The position numbers and the translations under genes were made by a program. Of a stretch of 57,502 nucleotides of DNA, positions 1 to 7,946 are shown piece after piece (positions within the stretch are counted from its first letter, which is position 1; every line of letters starts with the position of its first letter). The notes under the pieces were generated by a model, which saw only the letters and a program-made list of their open reading frames with translations, had not been told where the DNA came from and ran no database searches. The DNA is from Bacillota bacterium (GTDB lineage Bacteria > Bacillota > Clostridia > Lachnospirales > Lachnospiraceae), in assembly GCA_023437715.1 (NCBI GenBank), contig JAEZFK010000049.1, forward strand, positions 1 to 57,502, in the 5' to 3' direction.

Positions 1-41
1 ATTTTTAGCGTACTTTAATAAGGTGCCTAGAAATCTTGTAT

Positions 42-560
42 TTATGCACTCTTTTTTAGCTCATGTAAATGAGATCCGCATCGTTCTCCTTGTATTTTTG
101 CATGTAGTTTATTGATGTTATATCCTAAACTAAGCAAAATAAATTCAGTTTTTACGTTGTTTTTTCCACGTGTGAGAAAACGATTGAATTCATGGTCATA
201 TTTCAATACACCAAATGCCTCTTCTATCTGAATGGAACGGTTCATTCTGAGCTTAGTTCCGTATTCACTAGTTATATTTCTATAAGATTTTTCTCTTTTT
301 TCAACTAGCTTTTTGGATACCCGCATAACCTTCTCACTTATACTCTTTTTGCATTTCTGTGCATAAGGACAACCACTACAGTCTTCACATTTGTAAAATG
401 TCTGCTCTGAGATATAGCCTGATTCTGTTTTGGTATGTCTGATTCCTGATGGATATAGGCATCGACCGTTTGCACAAATATAAATATCTCCTTCTTCGAT
501 ATATATCATGTTTTCTCGTTTACTAATACCTTTCTTAAAACTTTTCTTTTTCCAGAGCTC
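42..560 (-). pseudogene. IS1182-family transposase, C-terminal remnant
   Basis: The C-terminal third of a DDE transposase of the IS1182 type. Visible are the RENM-type segment, a cysteine cluster (CEDCSGCPYAQKC) typical of the family's zinc-ribbon-like insert, the MNRSIQ.EEAFGVLK stretch, and the closing NINKLHAKIQ. The catalytic N-terminal part is missing. The open frame continues to base 812, but beyond about base 560 it is merely antisense to an excisionase-like fragment on the plus strand, so the apparent 256-residue protein is a chimera. It cannot transpose by itself. The family call is from recalled consensus; the remnant status is seen directly. Confidence 0.8.
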
Positions 561-710
561 ATATGTGAAATGCTTGGGATTGGCAAGAATGCTGCCTATG
601 AATTGCTTCAAAGAAAACTGATTAAATCTTTCCACATTGGCCGATCCTGGAAGATTCCCAAAAAGGCTGTGGAAGAATATATTTATCAGCAAAGCGGAAT
701 TAAAAAATAA
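555..710 (+). pseudogene. Excisionase-family HTH protein, C-terminal fragment
   Basis: The plus-strand frame ending in TAA at 708-710 reads ELICEMLGIGKNAAYELLQ, then SFHIGRSWKIPKKAVEEYI, which is the winged-helix HTH_17 pattern of Xis-like proteins of conjugative elements and phages. The first few residues of the domain and the start codon are absent; the homology stops exactly where the transposase remnant on the other strand begins (about 551-560). No integrase follows, although one would normally be expected. I read this as a deletion or insertion junction in a former mobile element. The match is from pattern recognition, not a search. Confidence 0.7.
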
Positions 711-974
711 AAAAGGAAACCATCCCCGGCTTCCTCTCCTCCAATACCTGTTTTTCTTCTCAAATGATAATATACATCCTTTAAAATAATACAAACTAGA
801 ATAACATAACACTGTCTTTCCTGAAAATATCTTTAATGTGTGTCAAAATGTGTGTCAAATCTTTTATCTCCCAATAAGAGATTTTACCATGACCGGCCTG
901 AGAGCCCCTATTTTCCTGGATATTCTTAACTTCGTCAAAAAATCTTTCTCATTAATTGCTTTTTCATACTCATA
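711..974. other. Gene-free stretch beside mobile-element remnants
   Basis: No gene is supportable here. The only clear structure is a perfect tandem repeat of a 12-base unit, ATGTGTGTCAAA, at 836-847 and 848-859. The stretch lies where an integrase gene would be expected downstream of the excisionase fragment. Confidence 0.5.
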
Positions 975-1048
975 CCGGACGGCGCAAGCCGTCCGGCCCC
1001 CCTAAAAAACTTATTCACCCGCTTTCGGTTTACGAAAGGCGGGTTTTT
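975..1048. terminator. Two hairpins downstream of yaaA
   Basis: The first hairpin (975-996) has a perfect 9-bp stem CCGGACGGC with a GCAA loop. The second (1018-1043) pairs CCCGCTTTCG with CGAAAGGCGGG, with one bulged base, and is followed on the plus strand by TTTTT; on the minus strand a T-run lies a few bases after the stem. It probably ends minus-strand transcription coming from yaaA and may work in both directions. Confidence 0.6.
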
Positions 1049-1074
1049 CTTTGTAAATCGCCGCCCTGCCGCCT

Positions 1075-1812
1075 CTATGAAAAAACCAGGCTGTTTTCAG
1101 AGGAAAGCTCCTCCCTGTACCGGTACCCCAGGCAGTTAAATGCCTTTAATTTCTCAACTTCCGTAATATTGTTCTCGGCCATGAACCGGACCATTTCCCC
1201 TCTTGCCATCTTGGCCAGTGTGCCCTTCTGCCTGACCTTGCCATCCTGCAATTCACCAAATACGCAGGTGACAAACCGGTCCTCCGGCGTAAGATACTTT
1301 TCCACAACCTGGGAATATTCCCTGGAAGCAAGATTTATAATAATACGGTCATCATCCAATACCGCCTTATAAAGCCTGTCGCCCCATAATTCGTACAAAT
1401 CCTTCTTCCCAGTGACAGATAGCTTTGCCTGCATTTCAAGCCGGTATGGCACCACTCCGTCAAAGGGCGAAAGCACCCCGTAAAACCCGGACAGAATCCT
1501 CAAATGGGACTCAGCATACTGAATGCCATCCTCGGTAAAAACCGCCGGAGACATGTGCTGGTACTGCAATCCCTCATAAGAAAGCACCGCCGGTGTAAGG
1601 TTCCTTTCCAAATCCATGCCGGCAAAACGCTTAAAATTCAGCTCCGCCAGCTTGTCGTTACAGCCCCACAGGGCCTTTGCCTCACCATAGGATAACTGTT
1701 TTATGGCATCACAAAGCACCCTGGTATCTTCCAGAAACCGGGGCAAGCCGGTCACAGGGAGAAAATCCGTGTTCACATTCATCTTTTTCGCCGGGGAAAT
1801 AATAATCTTCAT
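1075..1812 (-). CDS. yaaA: Peroxide stress protein YaaA (UPF0246)
   Basis: A 245-residue cytoplasmic protein of the YaaA/UPF0246 family, which in E. coli limits free iron during hydrogen peroxide stress. The family signature SPAKKM follows the start (MKIIISPAKKM), and the GDRLYK, NLASREY and FNCLGYRY blocks are present; length is normal. The ATG at 1812 is chosen over an upstream one because the family begins MKIIISPAKKM. It starts immediately after the bcp stop codon, so the two are probably co-transcribed, which fits a shared oxidative-stress role. Molecular activity in this lineage is not known. Confidence 0.9.
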   Translation of the reverse strand: MKIIISPAKKMNVNTDFLPVTGLPRFLEDTRVLCDAIKQLSYGEAKALWGCNDKLAELNFKRFAGMDLERNLTPAVLSYEGLQYQHMSPAVFTEDGIQYAESHLRILSGFYGVLSPFDGVVPYRLEMQAKLSVTGKKDLYELWGDRLYKAVLDDDRIIINLASREYSQVVEKYLTPEDRFVTCVFGELQDGKVRQKGTLAKMARGEMVRFMAENNITEVEKLKAFNCLGYRYREELSSENSLVFS

Positions 1813-1813
1813 T

Positions 1814-2266
1814 CTAGATTTCCCCAAGCATCTGCCCCGGATTTTGGGCCGAGTTCACCTTGCCGAATGCCTTAATAATGATTCCCTGCTCGTCAATCAA
1901 ATATGTAGTGCGGACCACTCCCATGGTCTTCTTTCCGTACATATTTTTTTCCTGCCATACGTCATAAGCCTGAATGGCTGCAAGCTCAGGATCGGAAAGC
2001 AGCGTAAAAGGCAGGCCGTATTTCTCTTCAAATTTCTTATGGGATGTCACACTGTCTTTGCTGATTCCTATTACAACCGCATCCTTTTCTAAAAACTGCG
2101 GATACAGCTCCCCAAAGCCGCAGGCCTGCTTTGTGCACCCGTCGGTATTATCCTTTGGATAAAAATAAAGAACAACCTTCTTCCCTATATATTCCTCTAA
2201 AGCATGTACCTGTCCATTCTGGTCAGGCAGTTCAAATGATGGCGCCTTGGTTCCGATCTCCAGCAT
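1814..2266 (-). CDS. bcp: Thiol peroxidase, Bcp/PrxQ type
   Basis: A 150-residue peroxiredoxin of the Bcp (PrxQ) class that reduces hydrogen peroxide and organic hydroperoxides using thioredoxin. The peroxidatic cysteine is C44 in NTDGCTKQAC and the resolving cysteine is C49, the one-turn spacing typical of the alpha-type Bcp. The frame is open for 27 more codons upstream, but the ATG at 2266 is preceded by AAAGGAGG at good spacing and begins with the family's usual MLEIGTKAPSFELPDQ. It lies directly upstream of yaaA. Confidence 0.93.
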   Translation of the reverse strand: MLEIGTKAPSFELPDQNGQVHALEEYIGKKVVLYFYPKDNTDGCTKQACGFGELYPQFLEKDAVVIGISKDSVTSHKKFEEKYGLPFTLLSDPELAAIQAYDVWQEKNMYGKKTMGVVRTTYLIDEQGIIIKAFGKVNSAQNPGQMLGEI

Positions 2267-2306
2267 CGTGAAGTCCTCCTTTATCTTTATTATTGTATTT
2301 CTTGCA

Positions 2307-2891
2307 TCAAAATAATGTCTGCTGCTCATACTCCGCGCTCTTATCAAGCATTACCGGAACCTGCTTCAGGATGCTCTCCGTCCGGTTATCATTTCTTATC
2401 CAGTCCTCCAGCTGATCCGGCTCCAGAATGAGGGGCATCCTGTCATGGGTCCGGATCATGGAATCATTTGCCGCTGTGGTAAGAATCACAAACCGGTCCC
2501 CAACCTCAAAGTGGTCATAGAACCCGGCCAGATACAGCATTTTCCCATCCTTTCGGAAAAAGGTGATCTTTTCCTTGTTTTTATTCCACTCGTAAAAACA
2601 GGCGACCGGTATGACGGCACGGTTATTGCGGATGCCGCGGTAAAATATTTTTTTATCTAATACAGATTCTGCCCTGGCATTAAAGATAACTCCCTTATTC
2701 TGTATTCCGGGATATCCCCAACGCTGGCCCGTCAGTGTCAATCCGGCAGGGCTCTCTATAATTACCGGAGAAAGATCTGTAGGACAAATCTCTTTTCCAA
2801 ACCGTTCTTCCCGGATTTCCTTATCCACCAGGCAAACGGCCTGCTCCAGTTCGTCTGTTGTCTCACGGTCCACATAATATCTGCCGCACAT
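2307..2891 (-). CDS. SRAP-family (YedK/HMCES-like) DNA-protein crosslinking protein
   Basis: A 194-residue SOS response-associated peptidase (SRAP) domain protein. The family's essential cysteine is residue 2, exposed after removal of the initiator methionine (MCGRYYV). Proteins of this family form a thiazolidine crosslink with abasic sites in single-stranded DNA and so shield them. Further family blocks seen are FNARAESV (RAE), IPVACFYEW with the conserved glutamate, and THDRMPLIL with the conserved histidine. AAGGGAAG precedes the ATG. It lies 40 bases upstream of bcp. Confidence 0.92.
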   Translation of the reverse strand: MCGRYYVDRETTDELEQAVCLVDKEIREERFGKEICPTDLSPVIIESPAGLTLTGQRWGYPGIQNKGVIFNARAESVLDKKIFYRGIRNNRAVIPVACFYEWNKNKEKITFFRKDGKMLYLAGFYDHFEVGDRFVILTTAANDSMIRTHDRMPLILEPDQLEDWIRNDNRTESILKQVPVMLDKSAEYEQQTLF

Positions 2892-2935
2892 CCGCTTCCC
2901 TTCTTTCTGCCATGGCTGTCAGATCACTTTACTGT

Positions 2936-3583
2936 CTAAAATTGCATCAGGCATTCACAATCAATGTCCGGTGACAAGTGTCCTTGAAATTCTCCGGCAT
3001 CTTCTTTTTTGCCCACAATACTGCCATAATGAATCGGAACTGCGATCCGGGGCTTTATGGTATTGACAAACTCCGCCGCCTCTTCCGGGTCCATGGTATA
3101 TGTCCCGCCAATGGGAACAAAAGCCACATCACAGCGGACCTTCCTGTTCTCCTCAGTCATGTCAGTATCCCCTGCAATATAATACCGGACGCCGTTCACG
3201 GTTACCACATATCCGACCCAGCCGCTTTCCTTTGGATGAAACGATTTCACATTATTATAGGCAGGCACAGCCTCAACCGTCAGGCCAGCCAGCTCCTTTA
3301 CCTGTCCTGCTGCCACTGTATGAACATTTTCCGGGGCAAAGCCCAGTTTCCATGACCTTTCTTCCAATTTCTCCGGAACAATTATCTGTGTATCCGCTTT
3401 TCTCACTTTATATATGTCTTCCGGGGAAAAATGATCATGATGGTCATGGGTAATGAAAATAATATCCGCATCATGGGTTTCTTCCTTAATTCCCAAGGGA
3501 TCAAAGTAAATCACCTTATCCGACGCAATCTGTATTGCACTCTGGTATATGACCGAAACTCCCTCAATTAAATTCCTGTCCAT
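2936..3583 (-). CDS. MBL-fold metal-dependent hydrolase (UlaG/UPF0173-like)
   Basis: A 215-residue metallo-beta-lactamase fold protein. The HxHxDH metal motif is ITHDHHDHFSPED, followed by a downstream GDTDMTEE and a late PIHYGSIVG. Small proteins of this shape without extra domains belong to the UlaG/UPF0173 group, whose substrates are mostly unknown. GGAGGGC precedes the start. It is transcribed in the same direction as the stress genes downstream, 44 bases from the SRAP gene. No substrate can be proposed. Confidence 0.85.
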   Translation of the reverse strand: MDRNLIEGVSVIYQSAIQIASDKVIYFDPLGIKEETHDADIIFITHDHHDHFSPEDIYKVRKADTQIIVPEKLEERSWKLGFAPENVHTVAAGQVKELAGLTVEAVPAYNNVKSFHPKESGWVGYVVTVNGVRYYIAGDTDMTEENRKVRCDVAFVPIGGTYTMDPEEAAEFVNTIKPRIAVPIHYGSIVGKKEDAGEFQGHLSPDIDCECLMQF

Positions 3584-3606
3584 ATGAGCCCTCCATTCTA
3601 TTATTT

Positions 3607-3804
3607 TTACAGTCCTCCTGCTCCTTTGGCGCCATCGCCTCGTCCATGATGTCCGTTTTCCTGAAGGTCAGACTCCTGCATCTTACCTCCCGTCGTCGTC
3701 TTTGTAAGAGGCACAGAAACACTCTCTTCTACTCCGAAATTAAATCCCGTCAGCCATTCCGCCGCACTGTTTGCAGTAATCTGTGATCTGCTGCATACAT
3801 AATT
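3607..3804 (-). pseudogene. Possible orphan coding tail
   Basis: A 65-codon stretch without stops, closing in TAA at 3607-3609, reads ..SAAEWLTGFNFGVEESVSV.. and ends GDGAKGAGGL. It has no start codon with a ribosome site near its upstream limit. The composition looks like protein, so it may be the remains of a truncated gene, but I do not recognise the family and it could be chance. Confidence 0.3.
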
Positions 3805-3835
3805 TTAACATAAACAACCCGACAATTCATCTTAA

Positions 3836-3873
3836 ATCAAAAAAATGTCCCGCGGGCAGGCCGCAGGACATTT
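3836..3873 (-). terminator. Rho-independent terminator of gldA
   Basis: On the minus strand the arms AAATGTCC and GGACATTT, extended by GCGG/CCGC, form a GC-rich stem followed immediately by a run of seven T. It lies 50 bases past the gldA stop. Confidence 0.85.
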
Positions 3874-3923
3874 AATAAGCATTCCGGCAGCAAAGCAACC
3901 GGGAATAAATTTTCAGATCTGGC

Positions 3924-5024
3924 TTATCTGTGCAAACAAGCCACAAATTCCTGTCCCAGAACATCAGCCGCCATCAGCGCATGGTACAGCTGCTCCGGCG
4001 TCACATCCCCGATCATATTATGGATGCTCTCGCCTTCGGCACAGGCTTTCTCTGCCGCAATGTGGACTCTTTCCTTATCAGTCACGCCGATTTCTTTTAA
4101 AGTCACCGGAAGACCTACGCTTACGCAGAAATTTAATACCTCATTCAGCTCTTTCATGGGCGCATCCTCAAGCACCAGCTGGGTAATGGTTCCGAAGGCC
4201 ACAATGGGACCGTGCATGGCGTTTTCACATTCCTCCAGGGCTGTAAAACCGTTGTAGACGGAATGGGCCACGGCAAGTCCGCCGTTGTCGGCGCCTACTC
4301 CGCTTAAATACGTATTTGCTTCGATAATTGCTTCAAGAGCAGGAGTTACCAGATTATTTTCGCAGGCCTTTAACGCCTTGTAACCGTCTTCCAACAGAGT
4401 ATCGTAGCAGAGACGGCACAACGCCATGGCTGATCTTGTGATGCCGCCATTTTCCAGGCTGGGAGATTTTCCCTTCTCACAGGCCCGCGCTTCAAAATAA
4501 GTACCCAGAGCATCGCCCATGCCTGCCACCAGGAATTTAACCGGTGCATTTGCAATAATATCTGAATCCACAATAACCGCATCCGGATTCGAGGGGTAGA
4601 AAATGTAATTGGAAAATGTTCCGTCATCATTGTAAATTACCGATAATCCGGTACAGGGAGCATCTGTGGCCACAACGGTAGGAATGATAACCACCGGCAG
4701 ATTTTCATAATAAGCGGTGGCCTTTGCCGTATCGATAGCAGAACCGCCGCCTACGCCTACCACGCAGTCAATGCCATTTTCCTTTACAATTTTCCGCATC
4801 CTTTCCACTTCACCGTTAGAGCTTATGCCGCCGAAAATTTCAAATTTCAGCTTTGCATCCTTTCCCTCAAAGCTTTTCTCAAGCTTTTCGTGGCAGCCCT
4901 TATATCCGCTGTTGCTGCAAATAAACAGGAAATTTTTTCCCAGGCTTTCCGTTTCCTCATAAACCTTAAGCAGCGCTCCCTGACCCTGAACGTATTTTCT
5001 TGGTGATCTCATCAATTTCAGCAT
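3924..5024 (-). CDS. gldA: Glycerol dehydrogenase, iron/zinc-dependent
   Basis: A 366-residue NAD-dependent glycerol dehydrogenase of the iron-containing alcohol dehydrogenase superfamily, converting glycerol to dihydroxyacetone. The nucleotide loop GVGGGSAIDTAK is at about residue 90. Metal ligands are D171 (AGMGDALG), H254 (VAHSVYNG) and H271 (AMHGPIVAFG), almost the numbering of the Geobacillus enzyme. Length is normal. It is monocistronic, with its own promoter at 5076-5104 and a terminator right after it. Close relatives act on other vicinal diols, so substrate range is not certain. Confidence 0.92.
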   Translation of the reverse strand: MLKLMRSPRKYVQGQGALLKVYEETESLGKNFLFICSNSGYKGCHEKLEKSFEGKDAKLKFEIFGGISSNGEVERMRKIVKENGIDCVVGVGGGSAIDTAKATAYYENLPVVIIPTVVATDAPCTGLSVIYNDDGTFSNYIFYPSNPDAVIVDSDIIANAPVKFLVAGMGDALGTYFEARACEKGKSPSLENGGITRSAMALCRLCYDTLLEDGYKALKACENNLVTPALEAIIEANTYLSGVGADNGGLAVAHSVYNGFTALEECENAMHGPIVAFGTITQLVLEDAPMKELNEVLNFCVSVGLPVTLKEIGVTDKERVHIAAEKACAEGESIHNMIGDVTPEQLYHALMAADVLGQEFVACLHR

Positions 5025-5075
5025 AATGAACTCCTCTCATTGTATGACAATAAATTAACAATTTTCTTCAAGCTC

Positions 5076-5104
5076 AATATACTACCCCAGGAAAAGAATG
5101 TCAA
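5076..5104 (-). promoter_or_regulatory. Sigma-A type promoter of gldA
   Basis: On the minus strand, TTGACA and TATATT are separated by 17 bases, about 50 bases before the gldA start. Confidence 0.75.
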
Positions 5105-5142
5105 TATTTTAACAAAGTATAAAATAAAATACAATTCAGCCA

Positions 5143-6699
5143 TCACGACAATTTCAGCGCCCACTCCCTGCAGTCCATCACCCTATTCGCCACCCCTTCA
5201 TAAAATTCCGGCTCATGGCAGATCAGCAGAATACTTCCCTTATACTCCTTAAGCGCCCTCTTTAACTCCTCCTTGGCCTCCACATCCAGATGATTCGTAG
5301 GCTCGTCTAAAAGAAGGACGTTGGTTTCCCTGTTTATAAGCTTGCACAGCCTGACTTTCGCCTGCTCGCCGCCGCTTAAAACCCGGACCTGGCTTTCAAT
5401 ATGCTTGGTGGTAAGACCGCATTTTGCCAGAGCCGACCGAACCTGATACTGGGTATAGGACGGAAACTCTTTCCATATTTCCTCAATGCAGGTAGTCGTA
5501 TTGCCGGGGGCCATTTCCTGCTCAAAATAGCCGATGGAAAGGTAGTCTCCCTGCTCCACCTCTCCGCTGATGGAGGGAACAAGTCCCAAAATACTTTTTA
5601 ACAGGGTGGTTTTTCCGATGCCGTTTGCTCCCACAAGCACCACTTTGTCCCCCCGCTCCATGCGGATGTTTAGGGGCCTGGACAATGGCTCCTCGTAACC
5701 GATTACCAGATCTGTGGTTTCAAAAATACATTTTCCGGCTGTACGCGCCTCCATAAAATGAAATTCCGGCTTTGGCTTGTCCTTTGCAAGCTCGATTACC
5801 TCCATTTTATCCAGCTTCTTCTGCCGGGACATGGCCATGTTTCTGGTGGAAACCCGGGCTTTATTGCGGGCTACAAAATCCTCCAATTCCGCGATTTCCT
5901 GCTGCTGCCTTTTATAGGCCGCTTCCAGCTGGGAGCGCTTTACCGCATAGACCTCCTGGAATTTCTCATAATCGCCCACATAGCGGTCCAGACTCTGGTT
6001 TTCCATGTGGTATATGATGTTGATGACGCTGTTTAAGAAAGGAATATCATGGGAAATCAGGATAAATGCATTTTCGTATTCCTGTAAGTAACGTTTCAGC
6101 CATTCTATGTGCTGCTCATCCAGGTAGTTGGTCGGCTCGTCCAAAAGCAGGATATCCGGCTTTTCCAGCAAAAGCTTTCCCAGCAGGACCTTGGTCCTCT
6201 GGCCGCCGCTCAGCTCCGTTACATCCTTATCAATCCCAATATCGCTTAATCCAAGGGCTCTTGCCACCTCTTCCACCTTTGAATCGATGATGTAAAAATC
6301 ATGGGCCATGAGCAGATCCTGAATGGTCCCCAGATCCTCCATCATGGACGCCATCCTTTCTTCGTCAGCCTCTCCCATGTGATCACAGATTTCATTCATC
6401 TGCTCTTCCATCTGAAACAAAAATGCAAAAGCGCTTTTTAGAACCTCCCGGATGGTCATTCCTTTTTCCAGCACCGTATGCTGGTCTAAATAGCCTACAC
6501 GCACCCGTTTGGCCCACTCCACCTTTCCTTCATCGGGCTGCAGCTTTCCGGTTATGATGTTCATGAAGGTGGATTTCCCTTCTCCGTTGGCTCCGATCAG
6601 GCCAATGTGCTCTCCCTTCAACAGGCGGAAAGACACATCCTGAAAAATGGCCCTGTCCCCGAATCCGTGGGTCAGATGTTCTACGTTTAATATGCTCAT
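5143..6699 (-). CDS. ABC-F family ATPase (ribosome-associated)
   Basis: A 518-residue soluble protein with two ATPase domains and no membrane segments, the ABC-F layout. Domain 1 has Walker A GANGEGKS (residues 36-43), signature LSGGQRTK and Walker B ILLLDEPTNYLD. A basic linker of the P-site tRNA interaction type follows (ARNKARVSTRNMAMSRQKK). Domain 2 has GANGIGKT, LSGGEQAKVRL and LLLDEPTNHLD. ABC-F proteins act on ribosomes, either in routine translation (EttA, YbiT/YkpA) or antibiotic protection. Length and linker suggest a housekeeping member. Monocistronic. Confidence 0.9.
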   Translation of the reverse strand: MSILNVEHLTHGFGDRAIFQDVSFRLLKGEHIGLIGANGEGKSTFMNIITGKLQPDEGKVEWAKRVRVGYLDQHTVLEKGMTIREVLKSAFAFLFQMEEQMNEICDHMGEADEERMASMMEDLGTIQDLLMAHDFYIIDSKVEEVARALGLSDIGIDKDVTELSGGQRTKVLLGKLLLEKPDILLLDEPTNYLDEQHIEWLKRYLQEYENAFILISHDIPFLNSVINIIYHMENQSLDRYVGDYEKFQEVYAVKRSQLEAAYKRQQQEIAELEDFVARNKARVSTRNMAMSRQKKLDKMEVIELAKDKPKPEFHFMEARTAGKCIFETTDLVIGYEEPLSRPLNIRMERGDKVVLVGANGIGKTTLLKSILGLVPSISGEVEQGDYLSIGYFEQEMAPGNTTTCIEEIWKEFPSYTQYQVRSALAKCGLTTKHIESQVRVLSGGEQAKVRLCKLINRETNVLLLDEPTNHLDVEAKEELKRALKEYKGSILLICHEPEFYEGVANRVMDCREWALKLS

Positions 6700-6863
6700 T
6701 GAAAAACTCCTTTATTTATGCGGTTAATTCTCACTTTTTTCTGCAGTGATTTACGGCCTGATGCCAGTTTTGCACTCTTTTACATGAAACATCATAATTC
6801 TACATGACAGAAGCCATTAAGGCAAGAGAAAACTTAGAAAGCGGTAATGAGATCTCTTTTCAG
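6700..6863. other. Divergent intergenic region
   Basis: The AT-rich spacer between the ABC-F gene and the PF06541 protein. Apart from the plus-strand promoter just to its right I see no confident element. Confidence 0.4.
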
Positions 6864-6892
6864 TTGCAAAATTCATGAAAAACGTTTATAAT
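6864..6892 (+). promoter_or_regulatory. Sigma-A type promoter
   Basis: TTGCAA and TATAAT with a 17-base spacer, about 40 bases ahead of the start of the membrane protein gene. Confidence 0.8.
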
Positions 6893-6930
6893 ATATCAAA
6901 AACGTATGATTAGAAGAAAGGGTCATCTTT

Positions 6931-7863
6931 ATGTACTTGTATACATGGTATCAGTGGCTGCTGTTTTTTTTCATATATTGTTTTATAGGCTGGGTCATCG
7001 AATCGACTTATGTTTCCATAAAAAGCCTTCAGCTGGTCAACCGGGGCTTTCTCCGTCTTCCCCTGCTGCCCCTATACGGCAGCGGAGCCATCACCATGCT
7101 GTGGCTGTCCCTGCCTGTAAAGGGCAACCTGCCTCTGGTATTTCTTTTCGGAATGGTGGGGGCTTCCCTTCTGGAATATATAACAGGCTATGTGATGGAA
7201 CGGCTTTTTAAAATGAAATACTGGGATTACAGCAATAATCCGCTGAACCTAAACGGCTATATATGCCTGGGAACCTCGATTGCATGGGGATTTCTTACTC
7301 TGCTGCTGACAGAGGTCGTCCACCGCCCCTTAGAATGGCTGGTGCTGGACCTAAATCCCACAATATGCATCTCTGTTGTCCTTGTGACCAGCGTTCTTTT
7401 CGTCACCGATACCGTTCATTCCACCAAGGAGGCCTTAGACCTTGGCCGGGTGCTGGAATCCATGACAAAGCTGAAAGCCGAGCTGGAAGAGGTCCAGCTT
7501 CAAATGACTCTTTTAAAGGCGGAAACCGCCCAGAAGGTATCAGAACTGCGAAATGAGACTCTTCAGAAAACAGCCGCCTTAAAGGATGAAACTCTGGTGA
7601 AACTTTCTTCCATAAAGACCGAAACCGCCAATGCCTTAAAAGAATCCGTCCTGGCCGAGCATCTCCAGTCCCTGACAGAATCCGCTTTAGCCGGACGTTT
7701 GCAGTCCCTGGCTGAATCCAGGGAAAAGCTGACAAGCCGTCTGACCTTTTACCGGAAAGGAATCCTGCGCCGGAATCCTACCGCTTCATCCCGGTTATTT
7801 GGAGAAGCGCTGCGGGAGTTGAGGGAATTAAAGGAATATTCTAGAAAGCATAGAAAATCGTGA
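6931..7863 (+). CDS. Putative ABC-type permease family protein (PF06541) with coiled-coil tail
   Basis: A 310-residue membrane protein. The N-terminal 160 residues hold about five hydrophobic segments and the family features FFIYCFIGWVIESTYVS, the RGFL.LPLLPLYGSGA block and LLEYITGYVMERLF, typical of the CmpB/putative ABC transporter permease family PF06541. No partner ATPase is adjacent, so transport is unproven. Residues 180-290 are charged and helical, with four 11-residue repeats (195-238, pattern LKxETxxKxxx) and then a doubled LAxxLQSLxES unit, so a long cytoplasmic coiled coil is likely. Own promoter and a strong shared terminator. Confidence 0.75.
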   Translation: MYLYTWYQWLLFFFIYCFIGWVIESTYVSIKSLQLVNRGFLRLPLLPLYGSGAITMLWLSLPVKGNLPLVFLFGMVGASLLEYITGYVMERLFKMKYWDYSNNPLNLNGYICLGTSIAWGFLTLLLTEVVHRPLEWLVLDLNPTICISVVLVTSVLFVTDTVHSTKEALDLGRVLESMTKLKAELEEVQLQMTLLKAETAQKVSELRNETLQKTAALKDETLVKLSSIKTETANALKESVLAEHLQSLTESALAGRLQSLAESREKLTSRLTFYRKGILRRNPTASSRLFGEALRELRELKEYSRKHRKS

Positions 7864-7883
7864 AACTAACAAAAATAACGTGA

Positions 7884-7931
7884 TGGAGCGTTGCCCCATA
7901 GATGTATCCACATCTATGGGGCAACGCTCCA
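7884..7931. terminator. Bidirectional terminator, perfect 21-bp inverted repeat
   Basis: Arms 7884-7904 and 7911-7931 are perfectly complementary with a 6-base loop (TATCCA). It sits between the converging PF06541 and GH42 genes. On the plus strand GCCTTTTC follows. The perfect, long stem is unusual for a plain terminator. Confidence 0.7.
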
Positions 7932-7946
7932 GCCTTTTCAAACACC

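Noticed and set aside
956..1372. Plus-strand open frame of 138 codons
   Set aside because: It is antisense to yaaA over most of its length and has no family resemblance or ribosome site.
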